A DNA stretch of 64,000 bases from Sphingomonas sp. SORGH_AS_0950 (GTDB lineage: Bacteria > Pseudomonadota > Alphaproteobacteria > Sphingomonadales > Sphingomonadaceae): NCBI RefSeq assembly GCF_030818415.1, contig NZ_JAUTAE010000001.1, forward strand, positions 3,374,001-3,438,000, given 5' to 3'. The notes beneath the pieces were generated by a model. It searched no databases, was not told where the DNA came from, and saw nothing but the letters and a program-made list of their open reading frames with translations. The translations under genes were made by a program, and so were the position numbers. The first letter of the stretch is position 1. Each line of letters starts with the position of its first letter. Of the stretch, positions 39,493-49,407 are shown one piece after another.

Positions 39493-41184
39493 TTACTTCT
39501 TACACGTATCCGCCGCACCCGGATCAAGGTCCAGGCAGCGCCCGTCCACGCCCGGTATCGGCAGGCCGATCGTCGCCGCCAGCGTCGGCGCGATGTCGAC
39601 TGTCTCGACCGACAGCGGCTGCTCGAACCCGGCCATGCCCTTGCGCCAGAACAGGATCGGCACGCGGCGGTCATAGTCCCAGGGCGAGCCATGCGTCTCG
39701 ACATAGCCTGGCGCGGCTTCCTCGATCGTCGTCACGCGCGGCTTGAGCAGGATCAGCAGGTCGCCCGACCGCGTCGGGTCATAGGAGGACCGCGCCTTTT
39801 CCTTCAGCGTCCAGGTCTCGGGCGGGGTGGTGGGCCAGGGCGTCGCGGCGATCTCGTCGCGGGTCAGCGCGGCGGCGACCTGCGGCAGTGCCTCGTAACG
39901 GCGCTTCGCCTCGGCCAGCACCTTCGCGCGCGTGGCGGGTGGCAGATCGCGGTTGATATAGATGTCGCCCTCCGCGCTCATCATGATCGGCGGGGTGTTG
40001 GACAGGCCCATGTCGCGCGCGATCGCGGCCGACATCGCCTTGGTCTTGGCCTCGGGCGCGATATGGCTTTCCATCGGCATGGCGCGGATCTGCTGCCGCT
40101 CGGTCATGTCATGCGCGCCGTGGTCGGCGGTCAGCATCACCTCATAGTCGACGCCGGTCGCATCGAGCACGTCGAAGAACCCCGCCAGCGAACGGTCGAG
40201 CTCCTCCATCTGGATGCACATCTCGGCCCCCTGGGTGCCCAGCGCATGGCCGATATAGTCGGTCGCCGACAGGCCGACCGACAGCATGTCGGTCTGCGGC
40301 CCCTGGCCCAGCTTCATGTCCTGGACGAAGCCCGCCGCCATCGCCAGCACCGCCGCGTCGGCGGCGGGCGAGACGCGGAACGCCTTCAGGTCGCCCGCCG
40401 CGCGCTGGAACCGGCCGGTGCCCAGGGTCTGGCTGCCGACCGTGATCGGCCGGTCGAGCGACTTGCAGAAGCCGGGCAGCGGTAGCGGCGCCTGCGGCCG
40501 GGCGACCAGATCGGCGACCGCCTTGCGCGTGCGCTCCACGACCGGCGGCACGGCGCGTCCGGCATAGGAGACATAGGTCTTGCCGTCCCACCACCAGATC
40601 TCGTCCATCTTGTGCCCGCCCATCATCACGGCGGCGCGGTCCTTGCCTGCGACCGAGACGGTGCGGACGCGCGGGTCGGCGGTCTTCATCCGCTCGCCCA
40701 GCGTCGGCACCTTCAGGTGCATGTCCGACACGGTGTAGTTGTTATGGTCATTGCCCGCGACGCGCTCGTCCTCCGAGCAATAGACGATCTTGTCCGCGCG
40801 CCCGACCGACTGGTCGATCCAGTTGTTGGCGATGATCCCGGTATGCGCGGGGCGATAGCCGGTCAGGATGGTCGAGTGGCCGGGGCAGGTCTCGGTCGCG
40901 GCATGGCTCTGATAGCCCGATGGGAAGACCGCGCCGGTCAGCAGGCGCGCCATGCCGCCGGTGAAGTGGTTGCGATATTGCTGGAACAGGTCGGCGGAGA
41001 ACTGGTCGACCGAGATCGCCACGATCAGCTTGGGCGGCGTGGTGGGAAAGGGGGGCTGCGGCGTGCCCGGCAGGGTGGCGACGGGGGCGGGCGCGGTGCC
41101 CGGCACGGGGCTGGCGGTCTGGGCGAGCGCCGGGGTGGCGAACAGCGCGGCGGAGGCGAGAAGCGCGGCAGTCAGGGAGTTCAT
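39493..41184 (-). CDS. phoK: Alkaline phosphatase, PhoK-like with threonine nucleophile
   Basis: A 563-residue exported phosphomonoesterase of the alkaline phosphatase superfamily. The signal peptide is SLTAALLASAALFATPALAQ. Metal and active-site motifs include LIVAISVDQFSADLF (Asp60 ligand), ATETCPGHSTILTG with Thr99 as the expected nucleophile (as in Sphingomonas PhoK/SPAP), GLSATDYIGHALG, and TADHGAHD. The C-terminal part contains DLLILLKPR and HGSPWDYDRRVPILFW. A TTG six bases upstream is in frame, but ATG 41184 fits the signal peptide. It is divergent from the dsbD gene, 67 bp away. Phosphate-responsive control is likely, but no Pho box was identified. Confidence 0.9.
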   Translation of the reverse strand: MNSLTAALLASAALFATPALAQTASPVPGTAPAPVATLPGTPQPPFPTTPPKLIVAISVDQFSADLFQQYRNHFTGGMARLLTGAVFPSGYQSHAATETCPGHSTILTGYRPAHTGIIANNWIDQSVGRADKIVYCSEDERVAGNDHNNYTVSDMHLKVPTLGERMKTADPRVRTVSVAGKDRAAVMMGGHKMDEIWWWDGKTYVSYAGRAVPPVVERTRKAVADLVARPQAPLPLPGFCKSLDRPITVGSQTLGTGRFQRAAGDLKAFRVSPAADAAVLAMAAGFVQDMKLGQGPQTDMLSVGLSATDYIGHALGTQGAEMCIQMEELDRSLAGFFDVLDATGVDYEVMLTADHGAHDMTERQQIRAMPMESHIAPEAKTKAMSAAIARDMGLSNTPPIMMSAEGDIYINRDLPPATRAKVLAEAKRRYEALPQVAAALTRDEIAATPWPTTPPETWTLKEKARSSYDPTRSGDLLILLKPRVTTIEEAAPGYVETHGSPWDYDRRVPILFWRKGMAGFEQPLSVETVDIAPTLAATIGLPIPGVDGRCLDLDPGAADTCKK

Positions 41185-41251
41185 GGGCAACCTTGGTGCA
41201 AAGCGTGGACGGGGACGCTATGGAACGCGAAAGCGGGTTAGGGCAAGGTCG

Positions 41252-43279
41252 ATGCGCGGTTGGTTTTACATCCTGATGACGGCGCTTTTCATGGTGATGG
41301 GCTATGTCCCCGCCATGGCGGAAAGCGGCCCACCGGCCGCGCCCGGCGCGATCCATCTGCCGATGCGCCTCGTTCCCGAAAGCGCAACCCCGGCGGCGGG
41401 CGGCCATGTCACGCTGGCCATCGCCGCCACGCCCGAAAAGGGCTGGCACGGCTATTGGAAGAATGGCGGCGATGCAGGCCTGCCGACCGAGGCGCACTGG
41501 ACGCTGCCCCGGGGCGTGACGGCGGGCGAGTTGCGCTATCCGGTGCCGGGGCGGCTGAAGATCGCCGGGCTGATGAACTATGTCTATGAGCGGCCCTTCG
41601 CGCTGCTCGTCGATCTGAACCTGCCCGCCGGGCTTGCCAGCGGCACCGCGCTGCCCGTGTCGGTGAAGCTTGACTATCTGGTCTGCACCGACACCATCTG
41701 CGTCCCCGAAAGCCAGACGCTGTCGACCACGCTGACCGTGGGCGACGGCGCGGTCGCGCCTGCGACGCGCGCCGAGTTCGACCGTTGGCGCGCCGCGCTG
41801 CCCCGGCCGCTGGGCAGCGACGGCGTGATCGAGACGAAGGGCAAGGGCGTGCGGATCGCCGTCCCGCTGCCCGCCTCGGTCGCGGTGAAGGACGCCTATT
41901 TCTTCCCCGACCGCAGCGGGGTGATCGACCATGCCGCGCCGCAGACGCTGACCCGCAATGGCGACCAGCTGCTCCTGGCCGTCCCGGCCGCCGCCGTGCC
42001 GACGCCGGGGCCGGTGTCGGGCGTGCTGTCGATCGGCGAGGGGCAGGGGCTGGCCTTCGCCGCCAAACCGGGCGCGATCGCCGGGGCGGGCGGCGAGGCC
42101 GACCATGGCCTTGGCGCGGTGGCGCTGGCCTTTCTGGGGGCGGTGCTGGGCGGGCTGCTGCTCAACATCATGCCCTGCGTCTTCCCGATCCTGAGCCTCA
42201 AGGCGCTGAGCCTCGCCCGTGGCGGCGGCGGCGAACGGCATGCGCGGGCCGAGGCGCTGGCCTATACGGCGGGCGTGGTGCTGGTGTGCGTGGGGCTGGG
42301 CGTGATCCTGCTGGCGCTCCGCGCAGGGGGGCAGAGCGCGGGCTGGGCGTTCCAGTTGCAGGACCCGCGCGTGATCGGCGTCCTCCTGCTGCTCGTCGCG
42401 GGGATCGCGTTCAACCTGGCGGGGCTGTTCGAGCTGCCGACCCCGGCCTTTGCGGGCCGTTCGGGCGCGATGGGCTCGTTCGCGACCGGCGCGCTGGCGG
42501 CCTTTGTCGCGACGCCCTGTTCGGGGCCGTTCATGGCAGGCGCGCTGGGCGCGGCGCTGGTCCTGCCCGCCGCCGCCGCGCTGGCGGTGTTCGCCGGGCT
42601 GGGGATCGGCATCGCGCTTCCCTTCATCGCCATCGGTTTCGTGCCCGCGCTTCGGCGGCGGCTTCCCAAGCCGGGGATGTGGATGGTGCGGCTGCGCCAT
42701 ATCCTGTCGGTGCCGATGTTCCTGACCGCGCTCGCGCTGGCGTGGATATTGGGGCAGGAGGCGGGGGTGACCGGCATGACGCTGGGGCTGGCGGCCGCAT
42801 TGCTGGCGTCGCTGGGTTTCTGGTGGACGGGCCTTCGCCAGCATGGCGGCAAGGGCCGCGCGGGCTGGCCCGCCATCGCCGCGCTGGTGCTGGCGGTGGC
42901 GATCGTGGTGACGGTCAAGCCCGCCGCGGCGGTGGCCAGGACCACCGCCGACACCGCCTTCAGCGAAGCCAGGCTGGAGGATCTGCGCAAGCAGGGCCGC
43001 CCGGTCTTCGCCTATTTCACCGCCGACTGGTGCCTGAGCTGCAAGGTCAACGAAGCCGCCGCGATCGAGCGCAGCTCGGTGCGCGACGCGTTCCAGCGCA
43101 ACAAGGTGGCGGTGCTGGTCGGCGACTGGACCGATGGCGATCCCGTGCTGGGACGGTTTATCGAGAGGCACAACCGGGCCGGGGTGCCGCTCTACCTCTA
43201 TTATGCCCCCGGTGCGAAGGAACCGCAGGTGCTGCCGCAGGTGCTGACCCCGTCGATGCTGGAGAAGCTGGGGGCGTAA
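41252..43279 (+). CDS. dsbD: Thiol:disulfide interchange protein DsbD-like
   Basis: A 675-residue inner-membrane electron carrier from cytoplasmic thioredoxin to periplasmic reductants such as CcmG. Three modules each keep a cysteine pair: an N-terminal periplasmic domain with CTDTICVPES, a membrane core with NIMPCVFPILS and VATPCSGPFM over about eight helices, and a C-terminal thioredoxin-like domain with ADWCLSCKVNE. The N-terminal domain resembles the ScsB-type extended form more than E. coli DsbD. ATG 41252 gives a signal sequence MRGWFYILMTALFMVMGYVP. It could supply the ccm operon in this window and other periplasmic repair systems. Confidence 0.92.
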   Translation: MRGWFYILMTALFMVMGYVPAMAESGPPAAPGAIHLPMRLVPESATPAAGGHVTLAIAATPEKGWHGYWKNGGDAGLPTEAHWTLPRGVTAGELRYPVPGRLKIAGLMNYVYERPFALLVDLNLPAGLASGTALPVSVKLDYLVCTDTICVPESQTLSTTLTVGDGAVAPATRAEFDRWRAALPRPLGSDGVIETKGKGVRIAVPLPASVAVKDAYFFPDRSGVIDHAAPQTLTRNGDQLLLAVPAAAVPTPGPVSGVLSIGEGQGLAFAAKPGAIAGAGGEADHGLGAVALAFLGAVLGGLLLNIMPCVFPILSLKALSLARGGGGERHARAEALAYTAGVVLVCVGLGVILLALRAGGQSAGWAFQLQDPRVIGVLLLLVAGIAFNLAGLFELPTPAFAGRSGAMGSFATGALAAFVATPCSGPFMAGALGAALVLPAAAALAVFAGLGIGIALPFIAIGFVPALRRRLPKPGMWMVRLRHILSVPMFLTALALAWILGQEAGVTGMTLGLAAALLASLGFWWTGLRQHGGKGRAGWPAIAALVLAVAIVVTVKPAAAVARTTADTAFSEARLEDLRKQGRPVFAYFTADWCLSCKVNEAAAIERSSVRDAFQRNKVAVLVGDWTDGDPVLGRFIERHNRAGVPLYLYYAPGAKEPQVLPQVLTPSMLEKLGA

Positions 43280-43288
43280 GTCCCTGTA

Positions 43289-43409
43289 ATTCCTCCCCTG
43301 CAAGGGGAGGTGGCAGGGCGAAGCCCTGACGGAGGGGTGTCCTGCTCTCGATAGGGTGACACCCCTCCGACGCGCTGCGCGCGCCACCTCCCCTTGCAGG
43401 GGAGGAATT
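43289..43409. repeat. Family B hairpin element between dsbD and the ATP-grasp gene
   Basis: Outer arms ATTCCTCCCCTGCAAGGGGA and its complement CCCCTTGCAGGGGAGGAATT, with GGTGGCAG/CGCCACC and ACGGAGGGGTGT/ACACCCCTCCG inside. It shares its ends almost exactly with the element at 59233. Confidence 0.9.
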
Positions 43410-43486
43410 ATCCTATGCCCCCCTTGCACGCCCCCATCATGCGGTGCAGCATGGAACCCGGCCGCAAGGGGGAGCGTAACAACCGG

Positions 43487-44980
43487 ATGGGGACCATCGC
43501 CGCGTTCGACGAAATCATGGGGGGCTCGGGCGCGGTTGCGTCTCGCCCCGAACTGTCTGCTTTGCACCGCTGGCTCGATACCACTCCCGACACCGAATTG
43601 CGCCGCCGCCAGCAGGCGGCCGAGGCGACCTTCCGGCAATTGGGCATCACCTTCGCCGTCTATGGCGAGAGCGATGCGGCCGAGCGGATCATCCCGTTCG
43701 ACATCGTCCCGCGCGTCTTCCTGCCCGACGAATGGGCGCGCCTGTCCGAAGGGCTGGTTCAGCGGGTCGAGGCGATCAACGCCTTCCTCGACGACATTTA
43801 TGGCGAGCGGAAGATCCTGCGCGACGGCATCCTGCCGCCCGACCTGATCTTCGGCAATCCGCAGTTCCGCCCCGAAATCGCGGGGATGCGCCCGCCGCAC
43901 GGCGTCTGGGCGCATATCTGCGGCATCGACCTGGTCCGGACCGGCCCGGACGATTTCTTCGTGCTGGAGGACAATGCCCGCACCCCCTCCGGCGTCAGCT
44001 ATATGCTCGAAAATCGCGAGGCGATGCTGCGCCTCTGCCCCGAGCTGTTCCGCCAGTTCCGGGTGGCGGCGGTCGACAGCTATCCCGACCGGCTGCTCGC
44101 CACGATGAAGTCGGTCGCGCCGCACGGCGTGGCCGAACCGACCTGCGTCGTGCTGACGCCGGGCCATTACAATTCCGCCTATTACGAGCACAGCTTCCTG
44201 GCCGATTCGATGGGGATCGAGCTGGTCGAGGCGGCCGATCTGGTGGTGGACGACGACATCGTCTGGATGCGCACCATCGCGGGCCGGGTGAAGGTCGATG
44301 TCATCTATCGCCGGGTCGATGACGATTTCCTCGATCCCTTGGTCTTCCGTCCCGATTCGATGCTGGGCGTGCCGGGCCTGATCGCGGCCTATGCGGCGGG
44401 CAATGTCGCGATCCTCAACGCGCCGGGCAACGGTATCGCCGACGACAAGGCGATCTACAGCTATATGCCCGATATCGTCCGCTATTATTCGGGTGCCGAG
44501 CCCAAGCTGAAGAATGTCGAGACCTGGCGCTGTCGCGAGCCCGAGGCGCTGGCCTATGTGCTCGACCATCTGGACGAACTGGTCGTCAAGCTGGTCGACG
44601 GGTCGGGCGGCTATGGCATGCTGGTCGGCCCGACCGCGACAAAGGCGCAGATCGAGCATTTCCGCGCCGCGCTGATCGCCGAGCCGCACCGCTATATCGC
44701 GCAGCCGACGCTGGCGCTGTCGACCGTGCCGACGCTGGTCGAAAGCGGGGTCGCGCCGCGCCATGTCGATTTCCGCCCCTTCGTCCTGACCGGCCGCAAC
44801 GGGGTTGAGGTGACGCCCGGCGGCCTGACCCGTGTCGCCCTTCGGGAAGGCTCGCTGGTCGTCAATTCCAGCCAGGGCGGCGGCACCAAGGACAGTTTCG
44901 TCCTGCTCCACCCCGAACCCGATAGCTGGGTGCAGGTGCAGGGCCAGCAGTCGCAGATCCAGACGCAGGGGGTGCGCTGA
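43487..44980 (+). CDS. Circularly permuted ATP-grasp protein
   Basis: A 497-residue circularly permuted ATP-grasp enzyme (formerly DUF404/DUF407 type). Visible features are ITFAVYGESDAAERIIPFDI, RVFLPDEWARLSEGLVQRVE, DFFVLEDNARTPSGVSYMLE, LVKLVDGSGGYGMLVGP (phosphate/ATP loop) and SRGVEVTP-like LTGRNGVEVTPGGLTRVALR. Family members are predicted to form amide bonds on peptide-like substrates and almost always lie next to alpha-E and transglutaminase-like genes, as here. GGGGGAG precedes ATG 43487 by 11 bases; ATGs at 43415, 43439 and 43451 are also in frame. The next gene overlaps its stop by one base. The substrate is unknown. Confidence 0.88.
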   Translation: MGTIAAFDEIMGGSGAVASRPELSALHRWLDTTPDTELRRRQQAAEATFRQLGITFAVYGESDAAERIIPFDIVPRVFLPDEWARLSEGLVQRVEAINAFLDDIYGERKILRDGILPPDLIFGNPQFRPEIAGMRPPHGVWAHICGIDLVRTGPDDFFVLEDNARTPSGVSYMLENREAMLRLCPELFRQFRVAAVDSYPDRLLATMKSVAPHGVAEPTCVVLTPGHYNSAYYEHSFLADSMGIELVEAADLVVDDDIVWMRTIAGRVKVDVIYRRVDDDFLDPLVFRPDSMLGVPGLIAAYAAGNVAILNAPGNGIADDKAIYSYMPDIVRYYSGAEPKLKNVETWRCREPEALAYVLDHLDELVVKLVDGSGGYGMLVGPTATKAQIEHFRAALIAEPHRYIAQPTLALSTVPTLVESGVAPRHVDFRPFVLTGRNGVEVTPGGLTRVALREGSLVVNSSQGGGTKDSFVLLHPEPDSWVQVQGQQSQIQTQGVR

Positions 44981-45915
44981 TGCTGTCGCGGACCGCATCC
45001 TCGCTCTACTGGCTGGGGCGTTATTTCGAACGGGCGGACTTCATCGCCCGACTGGTCGAGGCGACCGTCCGGCTCGACGTGCTGTCGCCGCGATCGGCGG
45101 GGCTGGCCGCCTGGGGATCGGCGCTGGCCGTCACCGATACCGCCAGCGCCTTTGCCGATGGCGGGCGCGAACTGCGTCGGCGCGAGGTTGCGCGTTTCCT
45201 GACGGTCGAGAGCTGCCATCCCGGCTCGATCGTCCGTTGCGTCGACATGGCGCGGACGAATGCGCGCGCGGTCCGTACCGCGCTGACCCGTGAGGCCTGG
45301 AGCGCGATCAACCGGGCTTGGCTGCATTTCGAGGCCAAGCCCGCCGCCGACGATCCCACCGCCGTCCTCGGCCTGGTCGAGGCGGTGAAGAACGAGACGC
45401 GCGGGTTCGAGGGTGCGGTCCACCGGATGCTGCGCAACCAGACGACATGGTTCATCCGGTTGGGCCAGGCGGTCGAGCGCGCGGACAACACCGCGCGGCT
45501 GCTCGACGTCAAATACCACATCCTGCTTCCGGCGGGCGAGCGGATCGGCGGCGTCGTCGATCGCGACCAGTGGACGACGATCCTCCAGACCGTCTCCGCC
45601 GTCACCGCCTATCGCTGGCTTTATTCCGACGGGTTGAAGCCCGCCAATGTGATCGACCTGCTGATCGCGCGCACCGAGCTGCCGCGCAGCCTGGCGGCGT
45701 CGGTCGAGGAAACGGTGGACGTGCTGGGGCAATTGGCCCGGCGAACGGGGCAGCATGGGGAAGCGGATCGTATGGCGAGGGTGCGCGCAAACCGGATGGG
45801 CAAGACGCGGTCGGGCGACGTGATCGCGGGCGGGCTTCACCAATATCTCGAAGCCTTTATCCAGGAGAATGCCCAGCTGCACGGCGCCATCGGCCGTCAG
45901 TTCAAGTTCGCCTGA
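44980..45915 (+). CDS. Alpha-E domain protein
   Basis: A 311-residue all-helical protein of the alpha-E family, opening MLSRTASSLYWLGRYFERAD and containing VKNETRGFEGAVHRMLRNQT, GQAVERADNTARLLDVKYH and DGLKPANVIDLLIARTELPR. The family has conserved Glu/Arg residues, no clear enzymatic precedent, and a constant partnership with circularly permuted ATP-grasp proteins; it may assist the ligase or bind the same peptide-like substrate. It overlaps the ATP-grasp gene by one base and the transglutaminase gene by one base. Confidence 0.9.
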   Translation: MLSRTASSLYWLGRYFERADFIARLVEATVRLDVLSPRSAGLAAWGSALAVTDTASAFADGGRELRRREVARFLTVESCHPGSIVRCVDMARTNARAVRTALTREAWSAINRAWLHFEAKPAADDPTAVLGLVEAVKNETRGFEGAVHRMLRNQTTWFIRLGQAVERADNTARLLDVKYHILLPAGERIGGVVDRDQWTTILQTVSAVTAYRWLYSDGLKPANVIDLLIARTELPRSLAASVEETVDVLGQLARRTGQHGEADRMARVRANRMGKTRSGDVIAGGLHQYLEAFIQENAQLHGAIGRQFKFA

Positions 45916-46688
45916 TGCGTATCGCCATCGAGCATCAGATCACCCACCGCGTCCAAGGGCGCGGCGGGGCGATCGCCCAGATGCTGCGCCTGACACCGGG
46001 CAACAGCGACGACCAGACGGTCGGGCACTGGCGGATCGATGTCGACTGCGACGCGCGGCTGCGCCCCGGCCAGGACGGGTTCGGCAATGCGGTGACGATG
46101 CTCTATATCGAGGGGCCGGTCGAACAGGTGACGATCACCGCCAGCGGCGACGTGCTGACCAGCGACGCGCATGGCGTGGTCCATGGCACCATCGAGACGC
46201 TGCCGCCCGCGCTGTTCCTGCGCGCGACCCCCGCGACCCCGCAGGACGCGGCGATCGCCGCCTTCGCTCGCGAGGTGACGCAGGACACGGACGGGCCGCT
46301 CGCCGCGCTCCATGCGCTGAACGCGGCCTTGCACCGGCGCTTTGCGGACAAGGTCGGGCCGGGGGCGGCCGATGCGGGGCAGGCCTTCGCCGCGGACGCG
46401 GTCGGGGCGTGCGATCTGGCGCATATCTTTTGCGTGGCGGCGCGGTCGCTGGCGATCCCGGCCCGCTTCGTCTCGGGCTTCGCGCTGCTCGACGGCACGA
46501 CCAGCGCGCATTGCTGGGCCGAGGCGCATGTCGAGGGGCTGGGCTGGATCGGGTTCGATCCCAGCATCGGCCTCAGCCCGCAGGACCGCCATGTCCGGGT
46601 CGCGGTGGCGCTCGATGCGGCAGGTGCCGCGCCGGTGGCGGGCGAGGCGTGGAGTGACCGGGTTCCCACGGCCGCCGCGAGCCAGTAG
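45915..46688 (+). CDS. Transglutaminase-like protein
   Basis: A 257-residue protein with a bacterial transglutaminase N-terminal domain (residues 1-85, MRIAIEHQITHRVQGRGG) and a transglutaminase-like cysteine domain (about 140-230). The catalytic triad is readable: Cys in VGACDLAHIF, His in TTSAHCWAEAHV, Asp in WIGFDPSIG. Such proteins usually act as peptidases. It is the third cistron of the ATP-grasp/alpha-E cassette and may cleave the bond formed by the ligase. No signal peptide is seen, so a cytoplasmic location is likely. Confidence 0.9.
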   Translation: MRIAIEHQITHRVQGRGGAIAQMLRLTPGNSDDQTVGHWRIDVDCDARLRPGQDGFGNAVTMLYIEGPVEQVTITASGDVLTSDAHGVVHGTIETLPPALFLRATPATPQDAAIAAFAREVTQDTDGPLAALHALNAALHRRFADKVGPGAADAGQAFAADAVGACDLAHIFCVAARSLAIPARFVSGFALLDGTTSAHCWAEAHVEGLGWIGFDPSIGLSPQDRHVRVAVALDAAGAAPVAGEAWSDRVPTAAASQ

Positions 46689-46734
46689 GATATAAGCCCG
46701 ACCCTCCCCTGAAGGAGAGGGGAGGTGCGGTCCG

Positions 46735-47532
46735 CTATGCCTCGCCCGCCTCGATCGCGGTCTCGACCGCGGGCGGGCCGGAGGCATCGGGATTGTCGGC
46801 ATGGAGCGGCGCCCAGCCGCGCGGGCCCAGCGCCTCCAGCGGCTGGTAGCGGGTCTTGTACATCATCCGTGCCGACCCCTTCACCCAATAGCCCAGATAG
46901 ACATAGGGCAGGTCGGCCGCGCGGGCGCGCAGGATATGGTCCATGATGATGAAATTGCCCAGGCCGGGCCGCGTCGCATCCTGCGTCTCAAAGAAGCTGT
47001 AGATCATCGACAGCCCGTCGCCCTGCCGATCGGTCAGGCAGGCCCCCAGCAACCGCCCGCGCTGCCCTTGCGGACCGGCGGGTTCGCGATATTCGATCAG
47101 CATCGACTTGACCGGCGACAGCTCGACCATGTCGGCATAGTCGCTTTCGTCCATCGTGGTCATGCCGCCCCCCGGATGCCGCTCGCCCAGATAGCGGCGC
47201 AGCAGGTCGAACTGCTCGGCGGTCGCCCAGGGCTGGCAGGCGGTCACCTCCAGATCGGCGTGGCGGCGGAGCAGCTTGCGCTGGGTGGCGTTGGGGCGAA
47301 ACCCCGTGCTGAGCACCCGAACCGAGACACAGGCGGTGCATCCGGCGCAGGAGGGGCGATAGGCGACCCCCTGGCTGCGGCGAAAGCCGATCCGGCTCAG
47401 CGCCTCGTTCAGCTCGTCGGCATGTTCGCCGTTGAGCTCGGTAAACACCTTCCGCTCCTCGCGCCCCGGCAGATAGGGGCAGGGCGCCGGGCTGGTGACG
47501 AAAAAGCGCGGAAAACGAAAGGGCGCAGTCAC
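46735..47532 (-). CDS. bpt: Aspartate/glutamate leucyltransferase Bpt
   Basis: An aminoacyl-tRNA-protein transferase adding leucine to N-terminal Asp or Glu, marking proteins for ClpS/ClpAP (N-end rule). It has 265 residues. The N-terminal Cys-rich module is [14 protein letters not shown] and [14 protein letters not shown]; the C-terminal acyltransferase-like part has [20 protein letters not shown] and [19 protein letters not shown]. It uses a GTG start. It is convergent with the transglutaminase-containing cassette. Bpt rather than arginyltransferase Ate is expected in this lineage, but the tRNA used cannot be proved from sequence. Confidence 0.92.
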   Translation of the reverse strand: MTAPFRFPRFFVTSPAPCPYLPGREERKVFTELNGEHADELNEALSRIGFRRSQGVAYRPSCAGCTACVSVRVLSTGFRPNATQRKLLRRHADLEVTACQPWATAEQFDLLRRYLGERHPGGGMTTMDESDYADMVELSPVKSMLIEYREPAGPQGQRGRLLGACLTDRQGDGLSMIYSFFETQDATRPGLGNFIIMDHILRARAADLPYVYLGYWVKGSARMMYKTRYQPLEALGPRGWAPLHADNPDASGPPAVETAIEAGEA

Positions 47533-47660
47533 CGCCGGGCAGTTCCTTCAGGAGGGGAGAAGCACATGTCTAGCGATCTTCCCGCCCGATGGGATGGGGG
47601 TATCGTCGTACGGAAACGGGACGGTCGGCCGGGACATCGCCGACCCGGCCGCCATCCGGA

Positions 47661-48938
47661 TCACGCGAGTTCGACCTGCGTCGTCTCGTAACCCGCCGCG
47701 CGCAACGCCTCGATCAGCCGGTGCAGGTGGAGCGCGTCGCGCGTCTCGCACTCGATATCGGTGATCAGCCCCTTGGCGGGCAAAGTGGTGAAGACGCGCT
47801 GGTGATAGACCTCGATGATGTTCACCCGCTCGTGGTCGAAGATACGTGCGACGTTGAACAGCGCGCCCGGCTGGTCCTGCAACCGGATGCGCAGCCGCGC
47901 CAGCCGCCCGGAGCGGGCGAGGTCGCGCAGCAGCACGTTGGCGAGCAGGCGCGTGTCGATATTGCCGCCGCACAACACGATGCCGACCGTCTTGCCCCGG
48001 AAGCGTTCAGGGTAGGACATCAGCGCGGCCAGCCCCGCCGCCCCGGCGCCTTCGACCACCGTCTTCTCGATCTGGAGCAGCGCGCTGACCGATTCCTCCA
48101 GATGGCGTTCATCGACCAGCAGGATCTCTCGGACCAGCTGTGCCACCATCTGCGAGGTCAGGCCGCCCGGCTGCTTGACCGCGATCCCTTCGGCCAGCGT
48201 ATCACCCGCGCAGGGAAGGGCGGTGCCGTTCAGATGATTGTACATCGAGGGGAACAGCTGGGCCTGCACGCCGACCACCTCGACCGGCGGGGCGGCCGCC
48301 GCCGCGACCGTGGCCATGCCCGAGATCAGCCCGCCGCCGCCGATCGGCACGATCAGCGTGTCGATGTCGGGCGCATCCTCCAGCATTTCGAGGGCGACGG
48401 TGCCTTGCCCTGCGATGGTGCGGGGATCGTCGAAGGGATGGACGAAGGTATAGCCGCGCTCGGCCTCCAGCACGCGGGCATGGGCATAGGCGGCGTCGAA
48501 GGTGTCGCCCTCCAGCACCACGGTCGCGCCGTGCCCTTCGGTCTGGACGACCTTCACGATGGGGGTGGTACGCGGCATCACGATGGTGGCGGGCACGCCC
48601 AGCCGGTTGGCGTGATAGGCCAGGCCCTGCGCATGATTGCCCGCCGAGGCGGCGATCACGCCCTTGGCGCGCGCTTCGTCGGACAGTTGCAGCAGCGTGT
48701 TGAGCGCGCCGCGTTCCTTATAGGCGGCGGTGAACTGGAGATTCTCGAACTTCAGATAGACGGTCGCGCCGGTCAGCTGGGACAGGGTCCGGCTGATCAG
48801 GGTCGGCGTGCGGATGATCCGGTCCGAAATCCGTGCATGGGCGGCGCGGACATCGTCGATCGTGACGATGGGCGCGGCCGATACAGGGACGGAGGACGGG
48901 ATTTCCGAAGCGGCCTCTGGGGCGGTGCGAGTTACCAT
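47661..48938 (-). CDS. ilvA: Threonine ammonia-lyase
   Basis: A PLP enzyme converting threonine to 2-oxobutanoate, the first step toward isoleucine. It has 425 residues: a catalytic domain with the PLP lysine in [35 protein letters not shown] and GGNID, then a C-terminal ACT-like domain (about 340-425, [20 protein letters not shown]) that could bind an allosteric amino acid. The single ACT domain resembles the shorter TdcB/IlvA class; it may be biosynthetic or catabolic. The 128-bp gap to bpt has no obvious signals. Confidence 0.93.
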   Translation of the reverse strand: MVTRTAPEAASEIPSSVPVSAAPIVTIDDVRAAHARISDRIIRTPTLISRTLSQLTGATVYLKFENLQFTAAYKERGALNTLLQLSDEARAKGVIAASAGNHAQGLAYHANRLGVPATIVMPRTTPIVKVVQTEGHGATVVLEGDTFDAAYAHARVLEAERGYTFVHPFDDPRTIAGQGTVALEMLEDAPDIDTLIVPIGGGGLISGMATVAAAAAPPVEVVGVQAQLFPSMYNHLNGTALPCAGDTLAEGIAVKQPGGLTSQMVAQLVREILLVDERHLEESVSALLQIEKTVVEGAGAAGLAALMSYPERFRGKTVGIVLCGGNIDTRLLANVLLRDLARSGRLARLRIRLQDQPGALFNVARIFDHERVNIIEVYHQRVFTTLPAKGLITDIECETRDALHLHRLIEALRAAGYETTQVELA

Positions 48939-49018
48939 GGATCAGGCCGTAGCCGATCGGGGGCGGGAGGTGAACCGTTTCGGTGGGGAATGTGCTGCGG
49001 GTACGGGGCGGCCCCCTT

Positions 49019-49213
49019 CTTCTCCCCTCCCGCAGGCGGGAGGGGCCGGGGGAGGGCATCGAGTCTCACCGAGACCATCGCTCGTGGCGTTCCCTCCCCC
49101 ATCCCCTCCCGCCTGCGGGAGGGGCGTGCCTGGGGCTGGCCGTGTGCGCCGCCGCAAGCTTCTTGCCTTCTACGGGCGGGAGGGGTTGGGGAGGGCAACG
49201 GTGTCTCACCGAA
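49019..49213. repeat. Family B composite hairpin element, divergent gap ilvA-kup
   Basis: Three related arms: CCCCTCCCGCAGGCGGGAGG (49025 on), its complement near 49104-49123, and a degenerate third arm GGGCGGGAGGGGTTGGGGAG near 49173-49195. Flanks GAGTCTCACCGAGACCATCG and GTGTCTCACCGAAACCATAC are partial direct repeats. Resembles an insertion of one copy in another. It occupies much of the region before kup; the remaining 49214-49407 shows nothing I can name. Confidence 0.8.
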
Positions 49214-49407
49214 ACCATACCTCGAAGGAACGCCCCGCCACTGTTGCATTGCGGCATCGCCGCTCAGGCGAATCGTGCCCGAATGCAACAAGCGCCCGGC
49301 ACCTGCGTTGCTGGCCTTTTGGGGCCATGCTAGGGCGTCGCGATGATCACAGGGTTGCCACGGATGTCGCCGATGATCCGCTCCGTCTCCGGCACGATCG
49401 CCCAGTC

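Noticed and set aside
40748..44998. A 1416-codon open frame on the minus strand across phoK, dsbD and the ATP-grasp gene
   Set aside because: High-GC antisense artefact: translation is Arg/Gly/Gln/His-rich without any domain, and the opposite strand carries clear genes with full motifs.
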